Source of the DNA: an uncultured beta proteobacterium
GTDB lineage: Bacteria > Pseudomonadota > Gammaproteobacteria > Burkholderiales > Burkholderiaceae_C
DNA: 64,000 nt
Reading direction: 5' to 3'
NCBI GenBank assembly: GCA_903823025.1
Contig: CAIJRK010000085.1
Coordinates: 1-64,000 of the forward strand
The notes below the pieces were generated by a model that had not been told where the DNA came from, did no database searches, and saw only the letters and a list, made by a program, of their open reading frames with translations. Made by a program: the position numbers and the translations under genes. Position 1 is the first letter of the stretch. Every line of letters begins with the position of its first letter. This document shows, piece after piece, positions 1 to 8,733 of the stretch.

Positions 1-135
1 CATTGAGAAAAGAGGTAATCATCTCTCTCCTTGTAAAACGGTATTCTTCTGCACGCAACACCTAATCATTAGTGATTTTGATTCAAATGCCAGCTTAAAC
101 AGGAGCTAAAAACTGTCCAGAAAATGGGGTCCACT
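1..135 (-). mobile_element. probable insertion-sequence end, partial
   Basis: Integrase homology stops at about position 136, and a sequence of the style of an IS3-family terminal repeat follows (about 113-134, with a GGGGTCC core). Reading leftward on the minus strand, a perfect Shine-Dalgarno AAGGAG (27-32) stands 4 nt before an ATG at 20-22 that opens a reading frame running off the left edge (visible start MITSFLN). That is where the first transposase frame of an IS would be expected, about 100 bp inside the end. Only one end is visible, no target duplication can be seen, and the resemblance of the terminal repeat is from memory, so the IS identity is inference. Confidence 0.35.
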
Positions 136-827
136 TTAATCGGCCCGCCTTTGTAGCCTTTGATGGCCCGCATCAGGCTGCCCATGCGCACCGGGTCAAG
201 GATGGCCGCAAAGGTCTTGCCCCGGTAAGGCGTCAACCGGCCTTTCAGCCCTTCGGTGATGTTGCGTTGCTGAACGTGGGCCGTAGGCAACCAGTAGTTC
301 TAAACTTGGCGCGCCAGCATCAACACCCGATCAGCCGTTTCAATCGCGCCGCGTTCTTCGATCTTTTGGAGTGCGGCCAATAGTTCCATGGGTTGAATGT
401 CAATCATGGGCCTGTCACCAATCCACGGGAACAGATCATGTTCAAGCTGGCGTTTGGAACGTGTCGCGTGGGATTCGCTCCATTGCGGTGCCTGTTTGCC
501 GTACCACTCCAGTGCCACGGCTTTGAAGGTGTCGCCGCCTAGTCGTGTGGCTTTCAGCTTTTCGACCTTGCGGGCCTGCACCAGATCAATGCCCTCGGAC
601 TTTTGGAGTTTGGCGGCGTCACGGGCTTTACGTGCTGCCGTCAAGGTCACGACTGGATAGCTGCCAAGTGCAAAGCGACTTTCTTTACCGCCTGCGTATG
701 TTTTCCAAAACCAGCGTTTCGAGCCTGCCGGACTGATCTCCAAATACAGCCCGGCGGTATCGGTGAACCGCTCACGCTTCTTGTCGGGTGGGAAGGTGGC
801 GTTACGGCATTGGGCATCGGTCAACAT
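136..827 (-). pseudogene. truncated P4-type tyrosine integrase with internal stop
   Basis: From ATG 827 the frame encodes the N-terminal DUF4102 domain of P4-like integrases (start MLTDAQCRNATFPPDKK, then FTDTAGLYLEISPAGSKRWF) and the beginning of the SAM-like core-binding domain. After about 175 residues an in-frame TAG (300-302) follows LMLARQV. The same frame then resumes typical integrase sequence (NITEGLKGRLTPYRGKTFAA, LMRAIKGYKGGPI) up to about 136, where homology ends at the presumed IS. The catalytic C-terminal domain (R-H-R-Y) is therefore missing. The family normally integrates at tRNA or tmRNA 3' ends, and this copy points away from the tmRNA gene ending at 1013, so it is a relic of an island extending to the left of the window. 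Two independent lesions make function very unlikely. Confidence 0.85.
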
Positions 828-850
828 AGGCGGCTTTCATTGGAGAAACG

Positions 851-884
851 GGGAACAACCGGGGTAAATGTCCCGGTTGTTCCC
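851..884. repeat. 13-bp perfect inverted repeat upstream of integrase
   Basis: The arms GGGAACAACCGGG (851-863) and CCCGGTTGTTCCC (872-884) are perfectly complementary with an 8-nt spacer. A further partial copy (GTTCCCCGG) follows at about 891-899. The site lies 24 bp upstream of the integrase start and 130 bp from the tmRNA end. It could be an integrase or excisionase arm site, or an operator; it has no U-run that would make it a terminator. Confidence 0.5.
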
Positions 885-965
885 TGATATGTTCCCCGGT
901 TTTAGTTTGACTGTCAATATCAGCCTTTGTACGTCGTTGCACTGTGAGCGGTTGATTTACCAATG

Positions 966-1000
966 AAAAAGGCCGCTAACTGTATGTCGTTAGCGGCCTT
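966..1000 (-). terminator. rho-independent terminator of ssrA
   Basis: A 10-bp perfect stem (GGCCGCTAAC at 971-980 with GTTAGCGGCC at 989-998) and an 8-nt loop is followed on the minus strand by a run of five T. It lies 13 bp beyond the tmRNA 3' end and fits termination of the tmRNA precursor. It survives between the tmRNA gene and the island relic. Confidence 0.85.
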
Positions 1001-1012
1001 TGTCGTGCGGTA

Positions 1013-1399
1013 TGGTGGAGCTGGGGGGATTTGAACCCCCGTCCGCAAGCCTTTTTCGGGCAGATCTACATGCTTAGTGGTCTGATTTAAGTCTCGCCAC
1101 CTGTGTCGCGCAGCCACACGCTACACAGGACGCCAGCACCCTATTGTCTTGCCCCCAACCAAGGTACCCGGTCAGGAGCCAGCCGATAAAATTATCTTTA
1201 CAGCCTGGAGCGTCTAACTTGCGTTAAAAACCCCTTGCCCAGCCCATCGGCCTGCTGTTGTAAAGCTCACGGGCAATTAAGCCGCGAGTGCGAAACGTTC
1301 GTCGTTTGCAGTTAGTTTTTTTGAATCTGATTTACGAGCACATTCAGCTCGACATGCACCACACCGCGTCCGAACCCACGTCGAAACCAGTGCAGCCCC
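1013..1399 (-). ncRNA. ssrA: transfer-messenger RNA (tmRNA)
   Basis: The tRNA-like ends are clear: the 5' end GGGGCTG (1399-1393) pairs with CAGCTCC followed by encoded CCA (1013-1015), and the T-arm GGGGGTTCAAATCCCCC lies at 1024-1040. The tag reading frame is at 1309-1277, resume codon GCA, encoding ANDERFALAA then TAA, the tag typical of Burkholderiales. The length of 387 nt is normal for a one-piece tmRNA. It rescues stalled ribosomes together with SmpB and marks the nascent chains for proteolysis. The 3' end is the presumed attachment site of the degenerate integrase next to it. Confidence 0.98.
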
Positions 1400-1408
1400 A
1401 AGCACCCT

Positions 1409-1414
1409 ATTTTA
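1409..1414 (-). promoter_or_regulatory. probable -10 element of ssrA, inside gph stop
   Basis: On the minus strand TAAAAT ends 9 nt before the mature 5' end of tmRNA. Its TAA is the stop codon of gph. No good -35 hexamer is seen at the standard distance, so the call rests on position and the hexamer alone. Since only 12 bp separate the two genes, the tmRNA promoter must lie within the end of gph, or tmRNA is cut from a gph transcript. Confidence 0.4.
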
Positions 1415-2095
1415 GGGGTATCCCAAACAATTGCATAGCCCGCTTGGAGAATTAATTGTGGTGTGTGCCCCCCATTGCAATGGATCAGTTTTTTGAACAA
1501 TATAGCCGTAGGTTGCAGCTGCCGTCATCATGCCAGCCGCTAGTCCCGCGACAATATCACGCTCATCATCACCAACATATAGGCAGCGAGTTGGATCAAC
1601 GGCGAGGCGCCTGGCGGCTTCAAGTAGGGGGGCTGGATGCGGCTTGGCATGAGGTGTTGTGTCGCCACTGATGACCGCACCAGCTGATTTAAATAACGAG
1701 ATAGAACGTACTAAAGGCTCCGTAAAACGCGTCGCTTTATTGGTCACGATGCCCCACGGTAGATGGCGCATCTCTAAATGAGAAATCAGTTGATGCACGC
1801 CTTCAAAAATGAAGGTGTTTTTCATCATGCACTGCTCATAATTGATGAAGAATTCTTCGCGCAACGCTGGAAAATCTGGATGATCAGGCGTTAGACCTAA
1901 CGCCATGCTAATCATGCCGCGAGCGCCTGCCCCTGCCATAGGTCGGTAGTGTGACATGGGTAATGAAGCTAATCCCCGATCCAGGCGCATTTTGTCAGCG
2001 GCAGCACCCAAGTCAGGCGCACTGTCAATGAGTGTGCCGTCAAGGTCAAAGAGAACAGCTTGAATATTTTCAAAAAAATCAGTTGTATTTGTCAC
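1412..2095 (-). CDS. gph: phosphoglycolate phosphatase, HAD superfamily
   Basis: Dephosphorylates 2-phosphoglycolate in the cytosol (DNA-repair by-product salvage and photorespiration-like metabolism). The nucleophile motif is VLFDLDGTLIDSAPDL near the N-terminus; the second Asp is the acid/base. Motif III lies around PHAKPHPAPLLEA and motif IV around YVGDDERDIVAG. I chose the GTG at 2095, which overlaps the ubiG stop as GTGA; a longer frame from 2161 would add 22 residues without homology and overlap ubiG by 70 bp. The 227-residue product fits the family. The ubiG-gph order is common in beta- and gammaproteobacteria. Confidence 0.9.
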   Translation of the reverse strand: MTNTTDFFENIQAVLFDLDGTLIDSAPDLGAAADKMRLDRGLASLPMSHYRPMAGAGARGMISMALGLTPDHPDFPALREEFFINYEQCMMKNTFIFEGVHQLISHLEMRHLPWGIVTNKATRFTEPLVRSISLFKSAGAVISGDTTPHAKPHPAPLLEAARRLAVDPTRCLYVGDDERDIVAGLAAGMMTAAATYGYIVQKTDPLQWGAHTTINSPSGLCNCLGYP

Positions 2096-2814
2096 AGACT
2101 CGGAACTACAGATTTTTGGGTGGCTAACAAATAATTCACACTCGTATCGGCATTCAGCCAATAGCGACGGGTCAACGGGTTGTAGGCCATACCGCGCGTA
2201 TGCCGCAGGTCAAGGTCTGCATGTCGGCTATAACTGGCCAACTCACTGGGTCGGATCATTTTGGCGTATTCATGGGTTCCACGGGGAAGCAGATTGAGCA
2301 CATATTCGGCCCCCACTATCGCCAATAGAAATGATTTGGGATTGCGGTTCAAGGTGGAAAAAAATACCCATCCACCTGGCTTGACCAACATGGCACAAGC
2401 CCGCACGACGGAGGCTGGATCAGGTACATGTTCGAGCATTTCCATGCAGGTCACGACATCAAAACTGCCGGGTTGCTGCTCTGCCAAGGTTTCAACGCTG
2501 ATTTCGCGGTACTGCACACGGGGTGTTTGTGCTTCAAGCGCATGTAATTCAGCGACCTTGAGCGGCTTGGTCGCCAAATCAATACCCAATACGTTGGCCC
2601 CGGTTCGCGCCATTGCATCGGCCAAAATACCACCACCACAGCCCACATCGAGAACTTGCTGGTCTTTGAGCGGACAAATACTGTTAATCCATTCCAGTCG
2701 TAACGGGTTTATTTGATGTAGTGGACGAAACTCACCATCCATATCCCACCAGCGATGGGCAAGGTCAGAAAATTTGGCTAGTTCGGCGGGATCAGCGTTT
2801 AGTGTTGAAGTCAT
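2092..2814 (-). CDS. ubiG: ubiquinone biosynthesis O-methyltransferase UbiG
   Basis: SAM-dependent O-methyltransferase that acts twice in ubiquinone synthesis. The family signature FSDLAHRWWD is near the N-terminus, followed by FRPLHQINPLRLEWI; the SAM-binding motif is LDVGCGGG and the post-I acidic residue is in VLGIDLA. The downstream motif CMEMLEHVPDP is also typical. The ATG at 2814 gives 240 residues, the usual length; an in-frame upstream start at 2850 would add 12 unconserved residues. Its stop overlaps the gph start by 4 bases, so the two are co-translated. Confidence 0.95.
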   Translation of the reverse strand: MTSTLNADPAELAKFSDLAHRWWDMDGEFRPLHQINPLRLEWINSICPLKDQQVLDVGCGGGILADAMARTGANVLGIDLATKPLKVAELHALEAQTPRVQYREISVETLAEQQPGSFDVVTCMEMLEHVPDPASVVRACAMLVKPGGWVFFSTLNRNPKSFLLAIVGAEYVLNLLPRGTHEYAKMIRPSELASYSRHADLDLRHTRGMAYNPLTRRYWLNADTSVNYLLATQKSVVPSL

Positions 2815-2879
2815 TTTATGATTATCGGAAAAGCTTAAAGTCTCGCACACGGGGTTAGCAGAACAAAGTTACCGGAAAC

Positions 2880-2906
2880 AAAAAACCCCGCATAAGCGGG
2901 GTTTTT
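2880..2906 (-). terminator. rho-independent terminator after the OmpA-family gene
   Basis: The stem is AAAACCCCGC (2882-2891) paired with GCGGGGTTTT (2896-2905) around an ATAA loop. It lies 44 bp downstream of the OmpA-family stop codon. T-runs occur on both strands, so it could work in both directions. It separates the outer-membrane protein gene from ubiG-gph. Confidence 0.9.
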
Positions 2907-2949
2907 AGTGAAGCAGTCTTTTCAAACTGGCTCTTGGCAAGGATGCCAA

Positions 2950-3582
2950 TTACTTGCTGGCTGCGCGTGTGCCAACCACTTCAATTTCTACACGGCGGTT
3001 CTTTGAACGGCCATCGCGAGTTTTGTTATCTGCAACGGGTTGTTTCTCGCCTTTACCTTCGGTGTAAACACGATTCTTTTCGATACCCTTGGATACCAAA
3101 TAAGCCTTGACAGCTTCTGAACGCTTGATCGACAGTTTTTGGTTATATGCATCACTACCCACTGAGTCGGTGTGACCCACTGCAATAATGACTTCCAAGT
3201 TGATGTCTTTAACTTTAGCAATTAAATCATCCAACTTGGCTTTGCCCGCTGGCTTGAGCACCGCTTTATCAAAGTCAAAGAAGGCATCAGCAGCATAAGT
3301 TACCTTGGTTGCTGCGGGTGTCGGTACGGGCACGGGAACCGGCACTACGGCAGGTGCTTCTTGAACAACAGGTGCTACTGCAACTTTAGGCGCAACAATG
3401 GCACCATCGCAACCAACAGCGGCGGTTGCAGGCGTCCAGTTTGAATCGCGCCAGCACAAGCCTGTCGAATTTGTGACAGCTTCGCCAGAAGCGGTGCGCC
3501 AGTTATCAATTGTCTGAGCGCTAGCGGCGGTTGCGAGTGCTGCGGTAGCAATCAGCATTGCCACTTTATTTAATTTGTTCAT
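2950..3582 (-). CDS. OmpA-family outer-membrane/peptidoglycan-binding protein
   Basis: A 210-residue exported protein. Residues 1-22 form a signal peptide ending ATAASA before Q. A short middle part with two Cys (GLCWRDSNW and VGCDG) could form a disulfide, and a Pro/Val-rich linker (PVPVPVPTP) follows. The C-terminal OmpA domain (about 95-205) contains FFDFDKAVLKPAGK, VGHTDSVGSDAYNQKLS and the peptidoglycan-contacting NRRVEIEV region. There is no 8-strand barrel of E. coli OmpA size; this short form is the common betaproteobacterial type. A strong RBS (AAGGAGAACC) precedes ATG 3582. It is transcribed alone between its promoter and the terminator at 2880-2906. Confidence 0.9.
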   Translation of the reverse strand: MNKLNKVAMLIATAALATAASAQTIDNWRTASGEAVTNSTGLCWRDSNWTPATAAVGCDGAIVAPKVAVAPVVQEAPAVVPVPVPVPTPAATKVTYAADAFFDFDKAVLKPAGKAKLDDLIAKVKDINLEVIIAVGHTDSVGSDAYNQKLSIKRSEAVKAYLVSKGIEKNRVYTEGKGEKQPVADNKTRDGRSKNRRVEIEVVGTRAASK

Positions 3583-3621
3583 GGTTCTCCTTTTGGGGAA
3601 AAAAGCCGCAGCAGCGCTGCG

Positions 3622-3650
3622 AATATTTTTTTAAACGTTCTAAATGCCAA
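3622..3650 (-). promoter_or_regulatory. candidate sigma-70 promoter of the OmpA-family gene
   Basis: On the minus strand TTGGCA (3650-3645) and AATATT (3627-3622) are separated by 17 nt. The 5' UTR would be about 35 nt and includes a GC-rich inverted repeat (GCAGCGCTGC) before the RBS. The match to consensus is moderate, and the call depends on spacing and position. Confidence 0.45.
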
Positions 3651-3831
3651 TCACCTAAAACGGTATTCTCATTGTGCCACAGCCAGATTCAGCCTTTTAT
3701 TTAATGGATGAGCGCTATCCTATCCACCAAAAAATCTGCTAAAAATACACTGAGTCGTTGCAAAGAAGCCACAAGGTATGGCCCTTAGAATGAAGGGTCG
3801 CCTTTGAAATAGACCCTGCCACAATCGCCTT

Positions 3832-6489
3832 ATGACCCAGTTTGCCAAAGAAACCCTGCCTATTAGTCTTGAAGAGGAAATGCGTCGCAGTTACCTCGAT
3901 TACGCCATGAGCGTCATTGTGGGTCGTGCCTTGCCCGATGCGAGAGATGGCCTTAAGCCGGTTCACCGCCGTGTGCTGTTTGCCATGCATGAGCTTAATA
4001 ATGACTGGAATAAACCGTATAAAAAATCGGCCCGAATTGTAGGGGATGTGATTGGCAAATATCACCCACACGGTGACCAGTCGGTTTACGACACCATCGT
4101 TCGGATGGCGCAGGACTTTTCCATGCGCCATATGCTGGTGGACGGTCAAGGTAACTTTGGTTCCGTCGATGGCGATAACGCAGCCGCCATGCGTTATACC
4201 GAAATCCGCTTGGCCAAAATCGCGCATGAATTATTGGCTGACCTGGACAAGGAAACAGTTGACTTCGGCCCCAATTACGACGGCTCGGAAAAAGAGCCGT
4301 TGGTTATGCCAACCCGAATCCCTAACTTATTAGTGAATGGGTCGGGCGGCATTGCTGTGGGTATGGCCACCAATATTCCACCACACAATCTGAACGAAGT
4401 GGTGGATGCTTGTCTGCATTTGTTGCGACATCCAGAGGCCAGCATTGATGATCTGATGGAGATCGTGCCAGCGCCTGACTTTCCAACCGCTGGCATTATT
4501 TACGGCATCAATGGGGTCAGAGACGGTTACCGCACGGGTCGCGGCAAGGTGGTCATGCGGGCCAAGTGTCACTTTGAAGATATTGACAAAGGCCAGCGCC
4601 AATCCATCATCGTGGATGAACTGCCCTATCAGGTCAATAAGAAGACGTTGCAAGAACGCATGGCCGAATTGGTGCATGAAAAGAAAATCGAAGGCATTAG
4701 CCACATTCAGGATGAGTCCGATAAGTCCGGGATGCGACTCGTTATTGAGTTGAAGCGCGGTGAAGTCCCTGAAGTTGTGCTTAACAACTTGTACAAGCAA
4801 ACGCAACTGCAAGACACGTTCGGCATGAATATGGTGGCGCTGATTAATGGTCAGCCCAAGTTGTGCAACCTGAAAGACTTGGTTGAAGTCTTTTTACAGC
4901 ACCGCCGCGAAGTTGTCACGCGGCGCACTGTGTTTAACTTGCGCAAGGCACGCGACCGGGGCCATGTTCTCGAAGGCTTGGCCGTCGCGATGGCTAATAT
5001 TGATGAGTTCATCGCTCTTATCCGTAATGCACCAACGCCGCCCGTTGCCAAGGTCGAGTTAATGGTCAAGCCTTGGGATAGCAAGTTGGTTCGTGACATG
5101 CTGACACGCGTTCGTGATGGTGGCGGCATGATCAGTGCCGACGACTATCGTCCAGAAGGGCTGGAGAAGACATTCGGCATGGGCAGCGATGGTTTGTACC
5201 GACTCTCCGACACACAAGCGCAAGAAATTTTGCAAATGCGTCTGCAACGCCTGACCGGACTGGAGCAGGACAAGGTTATTGCGGAATATCGGGAGGTCAT
5301 GGGCGAGATTGAAGACCTGCTCGATATTCTGGCCAAACCTGAACGCGTCTCCGTCATCATCACCGAAGAACTCACCGCGATTAAAACCGAATTTGGTCAA
5401 ACCAAACTGGGCGCACGCCGTAGTTTGGTCGAGCACAGCTCGTTTGACCTGAGCACCGAAGACTTGATCACGCCAACCGATATGGTGGTCACACTCTCGC
5501 ATACGGGCTACATCAAGAGCCAGCCATTGAGTGAATACCGGGCGCAAAAACGCGGAGGTCGCGGCAAGCAGGCAACAGCCACGAAAGAAGACGACTGGGT
5601 TGACCAGCTTTTTATTGCTAACACACATGATTACATTTTGTGTTTCAGCAACCGTGGCCGCTTGTATTGGCTCAAAGTGTGGGAGGTGCCGCAAGGTTCA
5701 CGCGGTTCTCGTGGACGGCCGATTGTCAATATGTTCCCGTTGCAAGAGGGCGAAAAAATCAGTGTGGTGCTGCCTCTGACGGGTGACAAACGCACTTTTC
5801 CCGTGGATCATTTTGTCTTCATGGCAACTTCTAAGGGCACGGTTAAAAAGACCCCGCTGGATGACTTCAGCAACCCACGCAAGGTCGGCATCATTGCAAT
5901 CAATCTGGATGAAGGCGACTTCCTGATTGGTGCTGCCGTCACGGATGGTCAACACGATGTGATGCTGTTCTCCGATGGCGGTAAAGCGGTGCGTTTCAAC
6001 GAAAATGACGTCACGGCCCACGGTCGCCAAACGCGCGGGGTCAAAGGAATGAACCTGGAAGAGGGCCAAGGCGTGATTGCCATGTTGGTCGCTGAAGACG
6101 AATCGCAAAGCGTACTGACCGCGACTCAAAACGGCTACGGCAAACGCACCAGCATCACCGAATACACCCGTCACGGGCGCGGCACCAAGGGCATGATTGC
6201 CATCACCCAATCTGAGCGCAATGGCAAAGTGGTGGCCGCCACGCTGGTTCATGCCGATGATGAGATCATGTTGATCACAGACAAAGGCGTGTTAGTACGC
6301 ACACGGGTCAGCGAAATTCGCGAACTCGGGCGTGCCACGCAAGGCGTCACTTTAATCAATCTGGATGAAGGCTCCAAGTTGAGCGGATTGCAACGCATTG
6401 TTGAAAATGATGCGAATCCAATGGCTGAGGATGTGGCGTCAGAAGATGAAAGTGATGACACCGCTAACGACATCGACGCAACGCCTTGA
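3832..6489 (+). CDS. gyrA: DNA gyrase subunit A
   Basis: Introduces negative supercoils with GyrB. The winged-helix/tower domain is at about 30-500 with catalytic Tyr122 in [11 protein letters not shown], and the QRDR is [18 protein letters not shown]. Residues at the quinolone-contact positions are Gln83, Ser84 and Asp87 in E. coli numbering, which the count here matches exactly. The C-terminal six-blade pinwheel starts after about 530 and contains the GyrA box QKRGGRG (DNA wrapping). An acidic tail ([12 protein letters not shown]) ends the 885-residue protein. The ATG at 3832 gives the conserved N-terminus [17 protein letters not shown]. It is the first gene of a tight plus-strand run; serC starts 15 bp after its stop. 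Confidence 0.98.
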   Translation: MTQFAKETLPISLEEEMRRSYLDYAMSVIVGRALPDARDGLKPVHRRVLFAMHELNNDWNKPYKKSARIVGDVIGKYHPHGDQSVYDTIVRMAQDFSMRHMLVDGQGNFGSVDGDNAAAMRYTEIRLAKIAHELLADLDKETVDFGPNYDGSEKEPLVMPTRIPNLLVNGSGGIAVGMATNIPPHNLNEVVDACLHLLRHPEASIDDLMEIVPAPDFPTAGIIYGINGVRDGYRTGRGKVVMRAKCHFEDIDKGQRQSIIVDELPYQVNKKTLQERMAELVHEKKIEGISHIQDESDKSGMRLVIELKRGEVPEVVLNNLYKQTQLQDTFGMNMVALINGQPKLCNLKDLVEVFLQHRREVVTRRTVFNLRKARDRGHVLEGLAVAMANIDEFIALIRNAPTPPVAKVELMVKPWDSKLVRDMLTRVRDGGGMISADDYRPEGLEKTFGMGSDGLYRLSDTQAQEILQMRLQRLTGLEQDKVIAEYREVMGEIEDLLDILAKPERVSVIITEELTAIKTEFGQTKLGARRSLVEHSSFDLSTEDLITPTDMVVTLSHTGYIKSQPLSEYRAQKRGGRGKQATATKEDDWVDQLFIANTHDYILCFSNRGRLYWLKVWEVPQGSRGSRGRPIVNMFPLQEGEKISVVLPLTGDKRTFPVDHFVFMATSKGTVKKTPLDDFSNPRKVGIIAINLDEGDFLIGAAVTDGQHDVMLFSDGGKAVRFNENDVTAHGRQTRGVKGMNLEEGQGVIAMLVAEDESQSVLTATQNGYGKRTSITEYTRHGRGTKGMIAITQSERNGKVVAATLVHADDEIMLITDKGVLVRTRVSEIRELGRATQGVTLINLDEGSKLSGLQRIVENDANPMAEDVASEDESDDTANDIDATP

Positions 6490-6504
6490 TGGCGACGTAC
6501 TCCT

Positions 6505-7596
6505 ATGAACCGACCCTTTAACTTTTCCGCCGGTCCAGCCGCCATGCCGCAAGAGGTGTTGACTGAAGCGGCCAAGGATATGCTGGACTGGCACGGCAGC
6601 GGCATGAGCGTGATGGAGATGAGTCACCGGGGTAAAGAGTTCATTGCCATCTACGAACAAGCGCACGCAGATTTACGCGAACTGCTCGCCGTACCTGACA
6701 ACTTCAAAATCTTGTTTATGCAGGGTGGCGGCTTGGCAGAAAATGCCATCGTGCCTATGAATCTCTCGCGCGGCGGGGTCATCGACTTTGTCGTGACGGG
6801 CAGTTGGAGCCTGAAGTCGCAACAGGAAGCGCGTAAATACGGCACTGTCCATATCGCGGCTAGCAACGCTGCTGATGACCATGCCACGTTGCCTGAACCG
6901 GCGCATTGGCAGCTCAGTTCAAACGCCGGTTATGTGCATATTTGCAGCAATGAAACGATCAACGGGGTTGAGTATCACACGCTGCCAGACCTCAAAGCGC
7001 TGGGTTGCGAGGCGCCGCTGGTGATCGACTTTTCGTCGCATGTGGCGTCACGGCCTGTGGATTGGTCGCGCGTAGGACTGGCATTTGGCGGTGCCCAGAA
7101 AAATTTGGGCCCTGCCGGTCTGACGCTGGTTGTGGTTCGGGAAGACCTTCTGGGCCAGGCCTTGCCCATTTGCCCCAGTGCCTTTAACTATAAGACCGTG
7201 GCTGACCACCAGTCGATGTACAACACGCCGCCCACTTATGCAATTTATATGGCGGGTTTGGTGTTTCAGTGGCTTAAACGCCAAGGGGGCATTGCGGCGA
7301 TGGAGGCACGCAACCAAGCCAAAGCCGCCTTGTTGTACGACGCACTTGACAGCTCACAGCTTTATCAGAACAAAGTCGCCTTGAATTGCCGTTCACGCAT
7401 GAATGTGCCCTTCTTTTTACGCGACGAAAGCCTGAACGAAGCCTTTTTGACCGGCGCTCGCGCACAGGGACTGCTACAACTCAAGGGCCACAAATCGGTC
7501 GGTGGGATGCGCGCCAGCATCTACAACGCGATGCCTCTTGAAGGCGTGCAGGCATTGGTGGATTACCTGCAACATTTTGAAAAAACCCGAAGCTAA
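6505..7596 (+). CDS. serC: phosphoserine aminotransferase
   Basis: PLP enzyme converting 3-phosphohydroxypyruvate to phosphoserine, and also acting in pyridoxine synthesis. The N-terminus [42 protein letters not shown], and the PLP lysine in [16 protein letters not shown] are all family signatures. At 363 residues it has the usual length. The position between gyrA and pheA is the conserved betaproteobacterial order and links serine to aromatic amino-acid synthesis. Confidence 0.97.
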   Translation: MNRPFNFSAGPAAMPQEVLTEAAKDMLDWHGSGMSVMEMSHRGKEFIAIYEQAHADLRELLAVPDNFKILFMQGGGLAENAIVPMNLSRGGVIDFVVTGSWSLKSQQEARKYGTVHIAASNAADDHATLPEPAHWQLSSNAGYVHICSNETINGVEYHTLPDLKALGCEAPLVIDFSSHVASRPVDWSRVGLAFGGAQKNLGPAGLTLVVVREDLLGQALPICPSAFNYKTVADHQSMYNTPPTYAIYMAGLVFQWLKRQGGIAAMEARNQAKAALLYDALDSSQLYQNKVALNCRSRMNVPFFLRDESLNEAFLTGARAQGLLQLKGHKSVGGMRASIYNAMPLEGVQALVDYLQHFEKTRS

Positions 7597-7650
7597 GAGA
7601 CGCGACTGAAACGCTGCCCGCAAGTCAATCCCACAACCTACATTCTTTCA

Positions 7651-8733
7651 ATGGCGACCACTCTTCCTGAACTACGCATAAAAATCGACGCGCTTGACCT
7701 GGAGTTGCTGGCGCTACTCAATCAACGGGCCATGCTCGCGCATGAGGTGGGTGAAATCAAACGAGTTGATCGCTCGCCGGTTTTTCGCCCTGACCGCGAA
7801 ACGCAAGTCATCACCAACCTGCAAAGCATCAACCCCGGCCCCCTTAGGCCCAATGGCGTGGCGATTATTTGGCGTGAAATTATGTCGGCTTGTCGCGCCT
7901 TGGAGGCGGCTCAACGGGTCGCCTATTTAGGTCCGGCGGGCACTTTCAGCGAGCAAGCGGCGTTGCAGTTTTTTGGCTCCAGCATTGAACGTGTGCCCTG
8001 CGTCAGCATTGATGAAGTGTTCCGCGCCACCGCAGCGGGCAGCGCTGAATTTGGCGTGGTGCCGGTTGAAAACTCAAGCGAAGGCGTGGTCTCACGCTCA
8101 CTTGATTTGCTGTTGAACTCACCCTTGCACATCGTGGGTGAAACCAGCTTTTTAGTGCGTCACAGTCTGCTACGGCTCACCCCGACGCTTGACGGCATTG
8201 AAGTGGTTTACGCCCACCCTCAAGCCCTCGCCCAATGTCAGGATTGGCTCACGACACACTTGCCTCACGCTGAACGCCGGGCGGCTTCAAGCAACGCCGA
8301 AGGCGCGCGTCTGGCCGCCACCAATTCGACTTGGGCGGCGATTGCCAGTGAGCGGGCTGGCAGTGAGTATGGCCTGCATGTCGCCTCTTACGCGATTCAG
8401 GATGACGCTTTCAATCGCACCCGTTTTGCAGTTATTTGCCTGCCGCAAACCCTGCCTGCGCCCGAGGTCACGGGTCACGACTGCGTCAGTCTGATTGTCT
8501 CGGTACCCAACAAGCCCGGCGCCGTGCATGATTTGTTAGTGCCTCTCAAGGCACACGGCGTCTCCATGACTCGCTTTGAGTCGCGTCCAGCACGCTCAGG
8601 TCAATGGGAATACTACTTTTATATCGACCTTCAGGGGCACCCTTCACAGCTGCATGTGGCGGCGGCACTTGAGGCGTTGCAAGGACTTTGTGCGTTTTAC
8701 AAAGTTCTTGGCACCTACCCTGTGGGCGAATGA
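7651..8733 (+). CDS. pheA: bifunctional chorismate mutase/prephenate dehydratase
   Basis: The P-protein of phenylalanine synthesis. Residues about 5-85 form the AroQ chorismate mutase domain (LPELRIKIDALDLELLALLN, RPDREtype region FRPDRETQVI). The prephenate dehydratase domain follows from YLGPAGTFSEQAALQFFG to the catalytic AFNRTRFAVI. A C-terminal ACT domain (SLIVSVPNKPGAVHDLL, then ESRPARSGQWEYYFYIDL) provides phenylalanine feedback. The length of 360 residues is normal. Its TGA overlaps the tyrA start, so the two are translationally coupled. A hisC-type aminotransferase gene often found between pheA and tyrA in relatives is absent. Confidence 0.97.
   Translation: MATTLPELRIKIDALDLELLALLNQRAMLAHEVGEIKRVDRSPVFRPDRETQVITNLQSINPGPLRPNGVAIIWREIMSACRALEAAQRVAYLGPAGTFSEQAALQFFGSSIERVPCVSIDEVFRATAAGSAEFGVVPVENSSEGVVSRSLDLLLNSPLHIVGETSFLVRHSLLRLTPTLDGIEVVYAHPQALAQCQDWLTTHLPHAERRAASSNAEGARLAATNSTWAAIASERAGSEYGLHVASYAIQDDAFNRTRFAVICLPQTLPAPEVTGHDCVSLIVSVPNKPGAVHDLLVPLKAHGVSMTRFESRPARSGQWEYYFYIDLQGHPSQLHVAAALEALQGLCAFYKVLGTYPVGE

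Noticed and set aside
1312..1500. Short open frame across the tmRNA 5' part
   Set aside because: Explained by tmRNA; only the ten-codon tag frame is real there.
36..3670. Shared 14-mer TAAAACGGTATTCT at about 35-48 and 3655-3668
   Set aside because: Several 14-base coincidences are expected in 64 kb; the flanks do not match.
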